Source of the DNA: CAZXLT01 sp964641545
Lineage (GTDB): Bacteria; Patescibacteriota; Saccharimonadia; Saccharimonadales; AWTP1-31
Direction: 5' to 3'
Length of the DNA stretch: 56,615 nucleotides
Assembly (NCBI GenBank): GCA_964641545.1
Contig: CAZXLT010000005.1
Coordinates: forward strand, 1-56,615
The notes below the pieces were generated by a model. It was not told where the DNA came from, searched no databases, and was given only the letters and a program-made list of their open reading frames with translations. Position numbers and translations under genes: made by a program. This document shows, in pieces, positions 43,145-52,562 of this stretch (within the stretch, counting starts at the first letter, position 1; each line of letters begins with the position of its first letter).

Positions 43145-45076
43145 ATGTTCTATTACAAAATTTGGGTTGCGAGCCAGAGGTACCATGGAGCTGAACCGCT
43201 AACCTATGCCTCTGAAAATTTACTGCAAAATGGTCAAATCGTATCTGTGCCGATGCGGGCAAAAAATGAATTAGGAATCATTGTAGACACGACATCAAAG
43301 CCAACATTTACAACTAAGTTAATCTCGCAAGCTCATACTTCGTGCGTGTTGTCGACGCCCAGTTTACAGCTGCTAGCATGGCTGCGAGAATACTACCCTG
43401 GTCCAAGCGGCGTATTAACCAGCCTCTTCGTGCCATCAGATTTAGAGAAGAGGACTGAGCCATTGAAAGCCATACCAAAGCTGAGCACAGTGCGTTCGCT
43501 GCCTGCTCTTACTGGTGAACAGACCAAGGCTCTCGAGATCATGCAATCGACACCCGGAACGGTCTTGCTTCACGGAGAAACAGGCACGGGCAAAACCAGA
43601 GTATATCTAGAACGCAGCCGCGCAACATTGCAACAGGGTAAATCTGTCCTGATATTAACGCCCGAAATTGGGCTGACTACTCCTTTGGCTACTCAATTTC
43701 AGCAAGCACTACCCTATCCGGTACTTATTCTGCATTCTAACCTAACACCAAAGCAACGTCGCGAGTTGTGGCTTCGGATCATCCAGGCAAATTACCCATT
43801 GGTAGTTATTGGGCCTCGTTCTGCCCTGTTCGCTCCGTTTACTGGTCTTGGGCTTATTGTCATAGACGAAGCACACGACACATCATATAAGCAAGGTCAG
43901 ATGCCACACTACCAATCCAGCCGTGTAGCGGCCAAGCTAGCAGCACTACACAAAGCACAACTCATTATGGGTAGCGCAACCCCAAGAATAGAAGATTACC
44001 ACCTTGCTTCCGCAAAAAAAGCACGTATAGTTCGCCTGACAAAGCCCGCAATTTCGGTAGCGGAGCCTGCAGAGGTTACACTAGTAGACAGCAAAAATAG
44101 AGAAAATTTTTCTGGTCATCCGTATATATCTGACCAGTTAATTAACGCCATTCGCTCGGCTTTTGACGCTGGTGAACAATCATTAGTATTTTTGAATAGA
44201 CGCGGTACGGCCAGAGTCGTACAGTGTCAATCCTGTGATTGGCAAGCGCATTGCGACAACTGTGATCTACCCCTAACCTACCACGCAGATAAACATGTGC
44301 TTATTTGTCATACGTGTGGTTTTTCTAGGACCGCCCTAACAAACTGTCCGGTCTGTAACGGAACAGATTTGTCTTTTCGTAGTACGGGGACAAAGGCAGT
44401 TGCAGACAGTCTTGCAAAACTGTTTCCCGATGCAGTTATCAAGCGTTTTGATACTGACAACGTAAAGCAAGAACGCTTTGAAAACCTGTACGAAGAAGTT
44501 TCAAAGGGCAAGGTTGATATATTAGTAGGGACTCAACTATTGGTCAAAGGCCACGATCTCCCTAGCCTCAGCGTTGTCGGTATTATTGCTGCCGAGAGTA
44601 GCTTGAGTTTTCCAGACTACACCGCCGAAGAGCAAACGTATCAACAAATTCGTCAAGCCATTGGTCGGGTTGGACGAGGCCATAGAGCTGGTCAAGTTAT
44701 TGTGCAAGCACGAGACACAGAGAACCCAACATTATTATTTGCGACTCAAGCAAATTGGGCTGACTTTTACACACAACAGATTGAGGAACGAAAAAAATTT
44801 AAGTTCCCGCCGTTCGTGCAAATCTTAAAACTTGACTGCGCACGAGCCTCTAGCGCATCTGCCGAAAAAAATGCCCGAAACTTGGTTGATATAATTCGTA
44901 AGCTTCAATTGCCAATTGAAATCCTAGGACCAACTCCGCGTTTTATTGCTAAATCGCATGGCAAGTATCACTGGCAAATTATCATAAAATCCCGAAGTAG
45001 AGCGCCGCTACTAACAATCATTAGACTTCTTCCGACAGGTTGGACACATGACCTCGACCCGTCCAACTTACTATAA
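43145..45076 (+). CDS. priA: Primosomal replication helicase PriA
   Basis: A 643-residue DEAH-type helicase: Walker A LLHGETGTGKTRVYL, DEAH (IVIDEAHDTSYKQ), the zinc-binding insert (CQSCDW, CDNCDLPL, CHTCGFS, CPVCNG) and motif VI QAIGRVGRGHRAGQV. It restarts stalled replication forks. Start is ATG 43145; an in-frame extension to 43061 overlaps the promoter. TATACT at 43133-43138 is 6 nt upstream, so the mRNA is predicted leaderless. It heads a cluster priA-def-fmt. Confidence 0.95.
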   Translation: MFYYKIWVASQRYHGAEPLTYASENLLQNGQIVSVPMRAKNELGIIVDTTSKPTFTTKLISQAHTSCVLSTPSLQLLAWLREYYPGPSGVLTSLFVPSDLEKRTEPLKAIPKLSTVRSLPALTGEQTKALEIMQSTPGTVLLHGETGTGKTRVYLERSRATLQQGKSVLILTPEIGLTTPLATQFQQALPYPVLILHSNLTPKQRRELWLRIIQANYPLVVIGPRSALFAPFTGLGLIVIDEAHDTSYKQGQMPHYQSSRVAAKLAALHKAQLIMGSATPRIEDYHLASAKKARIVRLTKPAISVAEPAEVTLVDSKNRENFSGHPYISDQLINAIRSAFDAGEQSLVFLNRRGTARVVQCQSCDWQAHCDNCDLPLTYHADKHVLICHTCGFSRTALTNCPVCNGTDLSFRSTGTKAVADSLAKLFPDAVIKRFDTDNVKQERFENLYEEVSKGKVDILVGTQLLVKGHDLPSLSVVGIIAAESSLSFPDYTAEEQTYQQIRQAIGRVGRGHRAGQVIVQARDTENPTLLFATQANWADFYTQQIEERKKFKFPPFVQILKLDCARASSASAEKNARNLVDIIRKLQLPIEILGPTPRFIAKSHGKYHWQIIIKSRSRAPLLTIIRLLPTGWTHDLDPSNLL

Positions 45077-45110
45077 TTATTTTTAGTTTTTATCTGTTAT
45101 ACTGCTCTCC

Positions 45111-45689
45111 ATGGCCGCTAATCGCGACAATATTATTACTCTGCCACACGCATCCTTGCGTGAACGATCCAAGCGAATTGGCCTAGTAAGTGATGCCGTC
45201 AAAACGCTCATTGCAGACATGAAGTCAGCCACAATCGATTGGGAAGATAGTCGCGACCACGAAATTGCCGTCGCTTTGGCTGCTGTTCAGATAGATCAGC
45301 TGTATCGTGTGGTAATTATTCGTAGTAATTTTGAAGATAAAAAAGTGCGCGAATTTCACACCTTCATTAATCCCGAAATAACTAAACTCGAAGGTGAAGT
45401 TGTTGAAGATTACGAAGGCTGCTTGAGCGTGCGTGATGTTTATGGGTTTGTGCCGCGACACACTAAAGTCCGGATTAAAGCACTGAATGAGTCTGGTAAG
45501 GAGATTAGACTGACTGCGGAAGGTTTTTTGGCGCGCGTGTTCCAGCACGAGATTGACCATACGAACGGCAAATTATTCGTTGATTATATCAAGGACAACC
45601 CTGACGCGTTTTTTAGATTAGAATCCGACGGTAAGCTAACTCAACTCGATTATGAAAAAGATATCAAAAAAAGTCGTATTCTTTGGTAG
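45111..45689 (+). CDS. def: Peptide deformylase
   Basis: A 192-residue deformylase. Motif II YEGCLSVRD and motif III QHEIDHTNG carry the metal ligands Cys, His and His plus the catalytic Glu. Motif I, normally GxGLAAPQ, reads AVALAAVQ: the first Gly and the Pro are replaced. Removes the formyl group from new proteins before map acts. An extended -10 (TGT TATACT, 45095-45103) is 7 nt before the ATG, so leaderless. It overlaps fmt by 38 bp. Confidence 0.93.
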   Translation: MAANRDNIITLPHASLRERSKRIGLVSDAVKTLIADMKSATIDWEDSRDHEIAVALAAVQIDQLYRVVIIRSNFEDKKVREFHTFINPEITKLEGEVVEDYEGCLSVRDVYGFVPRHTKVRIKALNESGKEIRLTAEGFLARVFQHEIDHTNGKLFVDYIKDNPDAFFRLESDGKLTQLDYEKDIKKSRILW

Positions 45690-46539
45690 CGGTCCGGTTG
45701 CCGAAGCTTCGCTTCGCTCTCTAGCCGAGCATTTTGAAGTTGAAGCAATATTTACAAAGCCAAGCACCCGCCAAGTCATGTCCGCCGTTGTCCCAGATGC
45801 AAAACTTTTTGCGTGCGAAACAAAACATGAGCTTTCTGATTCTATGAGTAAAAACCAGTTTACAAGTAAAGTCGGTGTGATTGTAGACTTTGGAATCATT
45901 GTCGACCAATCTGTGATCGATGCATTCGAACTTGGTATTATCAACTCTCATTTTTCCCTGCTCCCTGAATGGCGCGGTGCAGACCCAATTACATTTGCAA
46001 TTTTAAGCGGACAGCAAAAAACTGGGGTTAGTCTTATGAAGATTGTACCGGCACTTGACGAAGGAGATCTTTTAGCCCAGGAAGATTTATCGATCGCAAA
46101 CGACGAAACCACTCAATCGCTCACAGCAAAGCTCATTGTGCTCAGCAATAGGATGCTGAAAGCATATCTTCCAAAATATATGGACGGCAAACTAGGTCAC
46201 TATAAACAGCCTGACAAAGAGCCGGCAACTTATTCGCGTAAACTAACTAAGGATGATGGTGTTATTGACTGGCGCAAACCCGCAATTGAACTTGAGCGAG
46301 AAATCCGCGCTTTTCTTGGATGGCCAGGAAGCAAAGCTACTATAGCCGGTAAAGACGTGCAACTGACTAAAGTACGGGTAGTCCCTTCAAGCGGCACAGC
46401 AGGCGAAATTCAGGCCACAAAAAAACAGCTCGTTGTTGTATGCGGGACAGACGGCCTTCTTATTGAACAGCTTAAGCCTGCCGGAAAGTCAGAAATGGAT
46501 ATCTCCTCGTTCCTAGCCGGACACTATCAATATTTATAA
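45652..46539 (+). CDS. fmt: Methionyl-tRNA formyltransferase
   Basis: A 295-residue formyltransferase: VVFFGSGPVAEASLRSL at the start, the formyl-THF site NSHFSLLPEWRGADPITFAIL with catalytic Asn/His, GVSLMKIVPALDEGDLLAQ and the C-terminal Fmt domain (FLGWPGSKATI). It formylates initiator Met-tRNA. It overlaps the end of def and is convergent with the DUF5663 gene (gap 8 bp). A full formylation cycle (fmt, def, map) is thus present in the window. Confidence 0.95.
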   Translation: MKKISKKVVFFGSGPVAEASLRSLAEHFEVEAIFTKPSTRQVMSAVVPDAKLFACETKHELSDSMSKNQFTSKVGVIVDFGIIVDQSVIDAFELGIINSHFSLLPEWRGADPITFAILSGQQKTGVSLMKIVPALDEGDLLAQEDLSIANDETTQSLTAKLIVLSNRMLKAYLPKYMDGKLGHYKQPDKEPATYSRKLTKDDGVIDWRKPAIELEREIRAFLGWPGSKATIAGKDVQLTKVRVVPSSGTAGEIQATKKQLVVVCGTDGLLIEQLKPAGKSEMDISSFLAGHYQYL

Positions 46540-46547
46540 ACTCATAC

Positions 46548-47138
46548 TTATTCAGATGCTGGATACGCTTGGGCAGATGAGTCTTGCGGGGCGTCTTGCT
46601 GGCCAGGCGTAGGTACTGCAGTTGTACTATTCTGATTATACGGTTGTGGAGGTAACGGAGCCGGCTCAGGATAGCTTGGCACAGGCGGTTGTTGCCCGTA
46701 AGACTGATCTGTGGGGCTTGGCGGCATCGATACCGGCTGTGGTTGTGTGGGCTGCGGACCATACTGGGAAGATTGTGCAGGTTGCGGTTGCGGATATGCT
46801 CCGGCTGGCGGAGTTTGCGCTGCTTGCTGTTGACTTGCGGCCATGATCTGTGGGGCTGCTTGCGTAATCTCAGCCTTCAGCTTTTCCAGCTCGTCGGCGA
46901 CAACCTGTTTATAGTTGGGAAAGTTAGTCTCCAACCACTTTAATGCACCAGCTTCGTCATTTCTATCGATGAATGCTTCGAACTCATCAAGCTGCTCATT
47001 AGTCATTTGCTCTGCTAATTTCATGCCAACCCTCATTTCGAGCGTCTCATAAATATGACTGAGCATACGGTTCTTTTCAGATGGAGGCAAGGCTCCAAGA
47101 CCGAGTTCACGTAGTAAATTGTCGTCTAATTTGAACAT
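46548..47138 (-). CDS. DUF5663-domain protein with Pro/Gln-rich tail
   Basis: A 196-residue protein. The first about 90 residues (FKLDDNLLRELGLGALPPSEKNRML, LAEQMTNEQLDEFEAFI, LKWLETNFPNYKQVV) match the DUF5663 pattern common in Saccharibacteria and other CPR. The rest is low-complexity, rich in Pro, Gln, Ala and Ser, ending QDSSAQAYPASE. Function unknown. Start ATG 47138 has AGGAGAAAGA before it. It follows the tail-anchored coiled-coil gene on the same strand by 31 bp, so the two are likely expressed together. Confidence 0.7.
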   Translation of the reverse strand: MFKLDDNLLRELGLGALPPSEKNRMLSHIYETLEMRVGMKLAEQMTNEQLDEFEAFIDRNDEAGALKWLETNFPNYKQVVADELEKLKAEITQAAPQIMAASQQQAAQTPPAGAYPQPQPAQSSQYGPQPTQPQPVSMPPSPTDQSYGQQPPVPSYPEPAPLPPQPYNQNSTTAVPTPGQQDAPQDSSAQAYPASE

Positions 47139-47169
47139 TCTTTCTCCTGAATAATATTGTATCAGGTTT

Positions 47170-48693
47170 CTACATGAAAAGAATGACTGCGAACAATACA
47201 AGAATTACAAAAATGATAAGTACAGTGCTAACTGTTCGTGCAACTTGCTGCTGAGCTTGAGAACGAGCTGGTTGTTTTGGTGTTAGCTCTGGTAGTTTCA
47301 CGTCGGTTGAGAGCGACTGCTGCCCAGACCAAGCTGCAAATTCTTCAAGGGTTTTGGACCGATCCTGAGTTTGGCCTCCGCGACTCATCACACTAGTATT
47401 AGAAGTCTCGTTGCCACGAGATTCATGTCGTTTTTCGTACAACGTTTCAACTGCTGCATTATTTTCTGCCGCCCGCTTTACCGCCTCAAGTACATCGGCA
47501 GGTCGTTCGAGTATCTCTGTTCTTAAGATTTCTCGATCTCGTTCACTAAGCGTAGAAAGCAGTTCATGATCTTGAGCTTCAATAATTTTTTCGTGTGTTT
47601 TTTCGGTTACTTCTGATATTTCTTGTACAACACGAAGAACTTCTGCGGGTATCTTAGGCGGTTTTTCGATCTTTATTTTCTCTTGCTGAGCCTGCCCTGT
47701 CTCGCTCTCTAACTTTTTAAGTCGCTCCTCAGTGTCATTGCGTGCCGTCTCTAGCTTATTGGTCTGCTGGGCTACTTGTTCGTGCGCTAACCGTTGTTTT
47801 TCTTGAACTGCTCCAAGTTTTTTGTGATCTGCCTCGTTTTTCTTCTTTATCCTATTTTCACGCCGTTTTGTGGTGAGATAATCAATAGCATCAACCAATA
47901 AAAGCCCAGCAATAGCACGACGCAAACGGGGGTCATGGTTGTTTGTGTTCGGATTATTTCGAAGCCTGTTAGGTCCCGGAGGATTTAGAGCGTTAGGTCC
48001 ATTCGGAGGGAATCCTCCGCCGCCACCATAGCCACCACCCTGACGCCCTGCTCCGCCGTGATTATTAGTCGGCCCATTGCCTGCCCCGCCTCCAGATCCT
48101 GTAGATCCGTTAGCAACAGTGCCGGCGGTGTTGGCGGTGCTATTTTGGACCGATCCTTGCGGCTGTTCTGCCTCCGGCTCTTCTTCGCTCGACACTTCAT
48201 CGGCCATATTATCAGTGTCAATCGGTGGGAGTTCAATCTCTTCCTCGTCGGGTGCATCGAATTCTTCGTTTTCCACCTGATCCAACCCTGACCCGTTGCC
48301 TAATTCTTGTTCTTTTTTTGGTCTAAAAAATGATAGGTCACTAAAGCTTAGCTCCTGACTATCGTCCGCTGACTCTTCTCTTGTTGATTCTTCGTCCTCT
48401 CGAGCCAATACTTGGTCGCGCTCAAATATAGAACGCATCAAGGATGCCCAACGACCTCCTTCTTCTTCGCCATCTTTGGCTTGAGACTCCGTTTTTTTTG
48501 AGACCCGCTCTCTTTTTTCGGATTCTTCAGATTCTTCGTCGTCGTCATCTATGTCAAGTTTTACATCAGACCAGACAGATTCGCTGTCGCCACTTGCTAA
48601 GGAGCCAAATTTTTTAGCACGGTCTTGTTTATCCTCGCTGCGATCTTTGGTTTTGTCTTCGTGCTCTTGGCCCGGTCCTCTTCGATCTTCCAC
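47170..48693 (-). CDS. Large acidic, coiled-coil, tail-anchored protein of unknown function
   Basis: A 507-residue protein with a GTG start, following AAAGGGGTCAGGA. Residues 1-175 are highly charged and acidic. Residues about 180-250 are low-complexity Gly/Asn/Pro. Residues about 270-400 are predicted coiled coil rich in Lys, Glu and Gln. A single hydrophobic helix forms the very C-terminus (TVSTVLIIFVILVLFAVILFM, about 487-507). No signal peptide is present, so most of the protein should face the cytoplasm, anchored by its tail. I do not recognise a family. It sits 18 bp after infB. Confidence 0.7.
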   Translation of the reverse strand: MEDRRGPGQEHEDKTKDRSEDKQDRAKKFGSLASGDSESVWSDVKLDIDDDDEESEESEKRERVSKKTESQAKDGEEEGGRWASLMRSIFERDQVLAREDEESTREESADDSQELSFSDLSFFRPKKEQELGNGSGLDQVENEEFDAPDEEEIELPPIDTDNMADEVSSEEEPEAEQPQGSVQNSTANTAGTVANGSTGSGGGAGNGPTNNHGGAGRQGGGYGGGGGFPPNGPNALNPPGPNRLRNNPNTNNHDPRLRRAIAGLLLVDAIDYLTTKRRENRIKKKNEADHKKLGAVQEKQRLAHEQVAQQTNKLETARNDTEERLKKLESETGQAQQEKIKIEKPPKIPAEVLRVVQEISEVTEKTHEKIIEAQDHELLSTLSERDREILRTEILERPADVLEAVKRAAENNAAVETLYEKRHESRGNETSNTSVMSRGGQTQDRSKTLEEFAAWSGQQSLSTDVKLPELTPKQPARSQAQQQVARTVSTVLIIFVILVLFAVILFM

Positions 48694-48711
48694 TCCTGAC
48701 CCCTTTAGCTC

Positions 48712-50475
48712 TTAAAGTTTACGAGCTACCATTTCTTTATTGAACACCTCGATAATATCACCTTCTTCTACCAAAACCTTGCTGGTGGTCTCAAGACTTA
48801 AACCGCAAAGCTCTCCCTCAACGACTTCCTTGGCGTCCTGTGGTCCACGCTTTAGGTTAGTCAGCCGTGTTTCGGCAATCGCTTCCTTGCCTCTCATAAT
48901 TCGTGCAAAAGCTGGGAGGCTGAGTTTACCCTTCTTAACCTCTCCTCCACAAATTACCTCTGTTTTGGTTGTCTTAAAGATTCCTTTCACCTCGAGTGCG
49001 CCTAGCTCATGCTCAACTTCTTCTGGAGCTAAAAGTTTTGTTAATTCGCTTTTAGCATCATCAATGAGTTCGTATATGACTTGATACAGTCTGACCGGAA
49101 CTTTATCACGTCCAGCCAGCCGCTTGACACTGGTTGGCAGCGACACATTAAACCCGTAGATTATTGCATCCGATGTATGCGCCAGATGAGCATCACTTTC
49201 GTTGATCGCCCCCACACCACTACTGACAACCCGTACGGCTACCTCGTCGTTATTCAACGTTTTAAGGCTATCGATTACAGAAGTCAACGAGCCCTGAACA
49301 TCCGCCTTTACGATAATCGGCAGCTCAGTCAGTTTATTGCTGCGGTTAATAATCCTAATTAGTTCTCCGCTGTTAATATCTTGATTTTTGTTAGCTAATT
49401 TTTGTCCATGAGCAGCACCAGCAGCAAGGCTACGCGCTTCTTTTTCATTACTTACAACACTAAATTCGTCGCCGAACTCTGGAAGCTGCTTAAACCCGGT
49501 AATCAGAATTGGCGTCGACGGTCCAGCACTTTTAATCTGTTGGCCAGTGGGTGTTTCGAGATTGCGAACCTTAGCATATGTTGTGCCAGCCACAATAAAG
49601 TCGCCACTTTTAATTGTTCCTTCGTCGACTAAACAAATCGCTACTGGTCCACGACCCTTTTCGAGGTGAGCTTCAATCACCAAACCTTTGGCTGGTCCTT
49701 CCACCACGGCCTTCAGCTCTTCTACATCGGCAACCAATAAAACCATGTCGAGCAGCTCTTTTATACCTTGCCCTGTTTTGGCAGAGACTTCTTGTACAAC
49801 AGTGTCACCACCCCACTCCTCTACCAGCAGATCTTGTTCTGCTAGCTGTTGTTTGAGCTGGGGCACATTGGCGCCCTCTTTATCTATCTTATTAACAGCA
49901 ACAATCATCTTTACACCAGCTGTTCGTGCAAATCGAATAGCTTCGATGGTTTGCGGCTTTACGCCGTCGTCGGCAGCAACCACAATAATGACCAGGTCTG
50001 TCAGCTGTGCTCCATGTTCACGCAGTGCAGCAAATGCCTCGTGCCCAGGCGTATCAAGAAATGTAATAGGACGTTTGTTATGAGTTACTTGGTAGGCGGA
50101 AATGTGCTGTGTTATGCCACCAGCCTCACCCTTAGCCGTTTCAGCTCCTCGAATCGCATCAAGCAAGGATGTTTTTCCGTGATCAACGTGCCCCATAACC
50201 GCGATGATTGGCGCGCGAGCCTCGCCTTCACTATTTGCTCGACGTGCAGCACGCGGTTCAGGTGTTTTGTTTACGCTTGTCTTTGTTAGTTCAACTTCAA
50301 CTTCAAGCTCATCGACAATAATCTGTGCGGTGTCAAAGTCAATCCGCTCGTTCACGGTCGCCATGATCCCGTTCTTCATGAGCTCTGCGATCAGCCGCGT
50401 TACTGGAATTTCTAATCTATCAGCAAGATCGCCGACAGTGATCTGGTCTTCGATTTCAATGGTTCGTTTTTCCAC
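48712..50475 (-). CDS. infB: Translation initiation factor IF-2 (short N-terminus)
   Basis: A 587-residue IF-2, shorter than E. coli (890) because the long N-terminal extension is missing. It keeps the IF2_N module (ITVGDLADRLEIPVTRLIAELMKNG), G1 GHVDHGKTSLLDAIR, G3 DTPGHEAF, G4 NKID, and C-terminal domains ending KEMVARKL. It brings fMet-tRNA to the ribosome. It lies between the S1-repeat protein and the tail-anchored protein; nusA and rbfA are not nearby. Confidence 0.97.
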   Translation of the reverse strand: MEKRTIEIEDQITVGDLADRLEIPVTRLIAELMKNGIMATVNERIDFDTAQIIVDELEVEVELTKTSVNKTPEPRAARRANSEGEARAPIIAVMGHVDHGKTSLLDAIRGAETAKGEAGGITQHISAYQVTHNKRPITFLDTPGHEAFAALREHGAQLTDLVIIVVAADDGVKPQTIEAIRFARTAGVKMIVAVNKIDKEGANVPQLKQQLAEQDLLVEEWGGDTVVQEVSAKTGQGIKELLDMVLLVADVEELKAVVEGPAKGLVIEAHLEKGRGPVAICLVDEGTIKSGDFIVAGTTYAKVRNLETPTGQQIKSAGPSTPILITGFKQLPEFGDEFSVVSNEKEARSLAAGAAHGQKLANKNQDINSGELIRIINRSNKLTELPIIVKADVQGSLTSVIDSLKTLNNDEVAVRVVSSGVGAINESDAHLAHTSDAIIYGFNVSLPTSVKRLAGRDKVPVRLYQVIYELIDDAKSELTKLLAPEEVEHELGALEVKGIFKTTKTEVICGGEVKKGKLSLPAFARIMRGKEAIAETRLTNLKRGPQDAKEVVEGELCGLSLETTSKVLVEEGDIIEVFNKEMVARKL

Positions 50476-50521
50476 TGTCGGTCCTTTCTTTGGTTAGCAC
50501 TTCTACATAGCACCCGAATGG

Positions 50522-51586
50522 TTACTTTGCGTCTTTTAAGCTCAAGGCAATTTTGCGAGCTTCGGTATCTATATCAATGACTTTAAACTGTTTCTTCTCA
50601 TTCAACTGAAAGATTTTTTCTGGGTCGATACTCTCGTCGTCGCTCATTTCAGACACGTGCACCAAGGCCTCAACACTTGGGCTGAGCTGCACAAAAGCGC
50701 CAAATGGAGTAATGCGAGTAATCTTCCCTTCTACCATGCTACCCTTTTTGAAAGCTTTAACTTCTTGCAGCCATGGGTCTTCACTCATCTGCTTCATGCT
50801 TAAGGAAAGACGATCTTTATCAATTGATATGATCTTGGCTTTAACTTCTTGACCAGTCTTCACGTATTTACGTGGATCTTCGACTCGCTCCCAAGAAATT
50901 TCACTAATGTGTACAAGACCTTCAATGCCGTCAACATTCACAAATGCACCAAAGTCGATAACTCCTGTTACAACACCTTCAACCTCATCGCCAACCTTGA
51001 GTTTTGTTAGACGAGCCTGCATGTCATCTTTGATTGCTTCTTTTTCAGAGAAAATAAGCTTGTTATCCTTGCGGCTCACGTCAAGGATTCGGACACGAAT
51101 TGGCTGATTAATTAAAGCATTTAGCTTTTGCAAGATTTCGTCTTTGTCTGCACCTGAAACTCGAGGATAGTGTCCTGCAGCCAACTGAGATACTGGCAAG
51201 AATCCACGGATTCCTTCGAGCTCAACCAGCAAACCACCCCTGTTAGCATCATAGGCAGAGATCTCGATGATTTCACCAGCTTCAAATACTCGCTGTAACT
51301 CATCCCATCCACGATCCTTAGCAGCACGCTTCATACTGAGTAGCGCGTAGCCTTCTTCCATCTCCGGGTCAACCACGCTAGTGGTGACCTTTTCGCCCTC
51401 TTCGAGCTTCTGGCCAAAGCCGATCTCTCGGCGCATCACAACACCTACGCCGTTAGCACCTAGGTCTACCCATACTTCGTTCTTTCGAACCGAAGTAATT
51501 GTTCCTTCGACAACGTCGCCACTTTTTAGGTATTTTATTGTAGTGGACGCCAGCAATTCGTCCATGGTTATAGCTGATTTTGACAT
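50522..51586 (-). CDS. rpsA: 30S ribosomal protein bS1-like, four S1 domains
   Basis: A 354-residue protein with four S1 RNA-binding repeats, at about 18-85, 100-170, 190-260 and 278-350: for example VVEGTITSVRKNEVWVDLGANGVGV, VGDEVEGVVTGVIDFGAFVNVDGIEGLVHISEISWERV and VEGKITRITPFGAFVQLSPSVEALVHVSEMSDD. Fewer repeats than E. coli S1 (six), similar to the Firmicute form. Start ATG 51586 is about 10 nt after AAGGAGG; an in-frame ATG at 51595 is too close to it. It is upstream of infB. Confidence 0.92.
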   Translation of the reverse strand: MSKSAITMDELLASTTIKYLKSGDVVEGTITSVRKNEVWVDLGANGVGVVMRREIGFGQKLEEGEKVTTSVVDPEMEEGYALLSMKRAAKDRGWDELQRVFEAGEIIEISAYDANRGGLLVELEGIRGFLPVSQLAAGHYPRVSGADKDEILQKLNALINQPIRVRILDVSRKDNKLIFSEKEAIKDDMQARLTKLKVGDEVEGVVTGVIDFGAFVNVDGIEGLVHISEISWERVEDPRKYVKTGQEVKAKIISIDKDRLSLSMKQMSEDPWLQEVKAFKKGSMVEGKITRITPFGAFVQLSPSVEALVHVSEMSDDESIDPEKIFQLNEKKQFKVIDIDTEARKIALSLKDAK

Positions 51587-51651
51587 GAAATACATGCCTC
51601 CTTATTTCTGCGGCAACCCTTGAGTTGTTTTTCCCGATCAGATTTAGCTTA

Positions 51652-51680
51652 ATTATACATCTTATCCTATCTGTAAGCAA
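51652..51680 (-). promoter_or_regulatory. rpsA-infB promoter
   Basis: Minus-strand -35 TTGCTT (51675-51680), 17-bp spacer, -10 TATAAT (51652-51657). The leader is about 60 nt and contains CAAC-TCAAGG-GTTG, a small hairpin, before the Shine-Dalgarno. Confidence 0.65.
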
Positions 51681-51740
51681 CCAGAAGTTACGACGCGCAA
51701 TAAGCTTTTCGCTTTCTGTGTTTCGCTCTATACTACAATC

Positions 51741-52562
51741 ATGTATTTGGCGGTAGATATTGGCGCTACAAAAGTTTTGCTTGCACAAGTTACGGCCAGC
51801 GGAAAGGTTGTTAAGCAACATAAGTTTGCTACTCCCGAGAAGTATCCTGATTTAATCAAAGCCTTTGCGGAGCAGTTACCCGAGCTTGGTGTCGTAGATT
51901 TTGAACGAGCAGTTGTGGCTGTTCCTGGTAAGTTGGACCGCGAACGAGGGGTTGCCCTGGCCTTTGGCAACCGGCCGTGGCGCAACGTTCCAATAGAACA
52001 TGATCTGCGGAAAATACTTCACTGCCCGATTAGAATTGAAAATGATGCAAAACTAGCAGCACTTTCGGAAGCTAAACTTATCAAAAAAGAGTTTAAAAAT
52101 GTATTGTACGTAACAGTAAGCACCGGGATAAGTGCGGGACTTATCGTTGATGGTGTTATTGATCATACAATGCGAGACAGTGAAGCTGGTCAGATGTGGT
52201 TCGAATATCAAGGTAAGCCAACCCAGTGGGAGGACTTTGCTTCCGGAAGAGCCATTGTTGCCAAATACGGCAAACGCGCTAGCGAGATTACCGACGAAAA
52301 GGCATGGGAGAGTATTGCCCATAATATTGCACAAGGCTTGTTTGAGCTGATTGCAATTATTCAACCCGAGGTTGTTGTACTTGGTGGCGGCGTTGGTACT
52401 CATTTTGATAAGTACAAAAAACCCCTGATGCGCGAACTCAAGAGATACGAGATTCCGATCGTCCCCCTCCCTCCGATTGTGAAAGCACAACGTCCGGAAG
52501 AAGCAGTGATCTATGGTTGTTATCACTTGGCGAAAGAAGAACATGACAAGCTTGCTCGTTAA
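51741..52562 (+). CDS. ROK-family sugar kinase/regulator-like protein
   Basis: A 273-residue ROK protein: LAVDIGATKVLLAQ (phosphate site), RIENDAKLAALSEA, TVSTGISAGLIVDG and VVVLGGGVGTHFDKY. The ROK zinc motif (GH plus CxCGxxGC) is absent: the equivalent stretch reads SEAGQMWFEY and has no Cys. No DNA-binding domain is present, so a sugar kinase (glucokinase-like) is more likely than a regulator. TATACT at 51729-51734 is 6 nt before the ATG: leaderless. It overlaps the next gene by 20 bp. Confidence 0.85.
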   Translation: MYLAVDIGATKVLLAQVTASGKVVKQHKFATPEKYPDLIKAFAEQLPELGVVDFERAVVAVPGKLDRERGVALAFGNRPWRNVPIEHDLRKILHCPIRIENDAKLAALSEAKLIKKEFKNVLYVTVSTGISAGLIVDGVIDHTMRDSEAGQMWFEYQGKPTQWEDFASGRAIVAKYGKRASEITDEKAWESIAHNIAQGLFELIAIIQPEVVVLGGGVGTHFDKYKKPLMRELKRYEIPIVPLPPIVKAQRPEEAVIYGCYHLAKEEHDKLAR

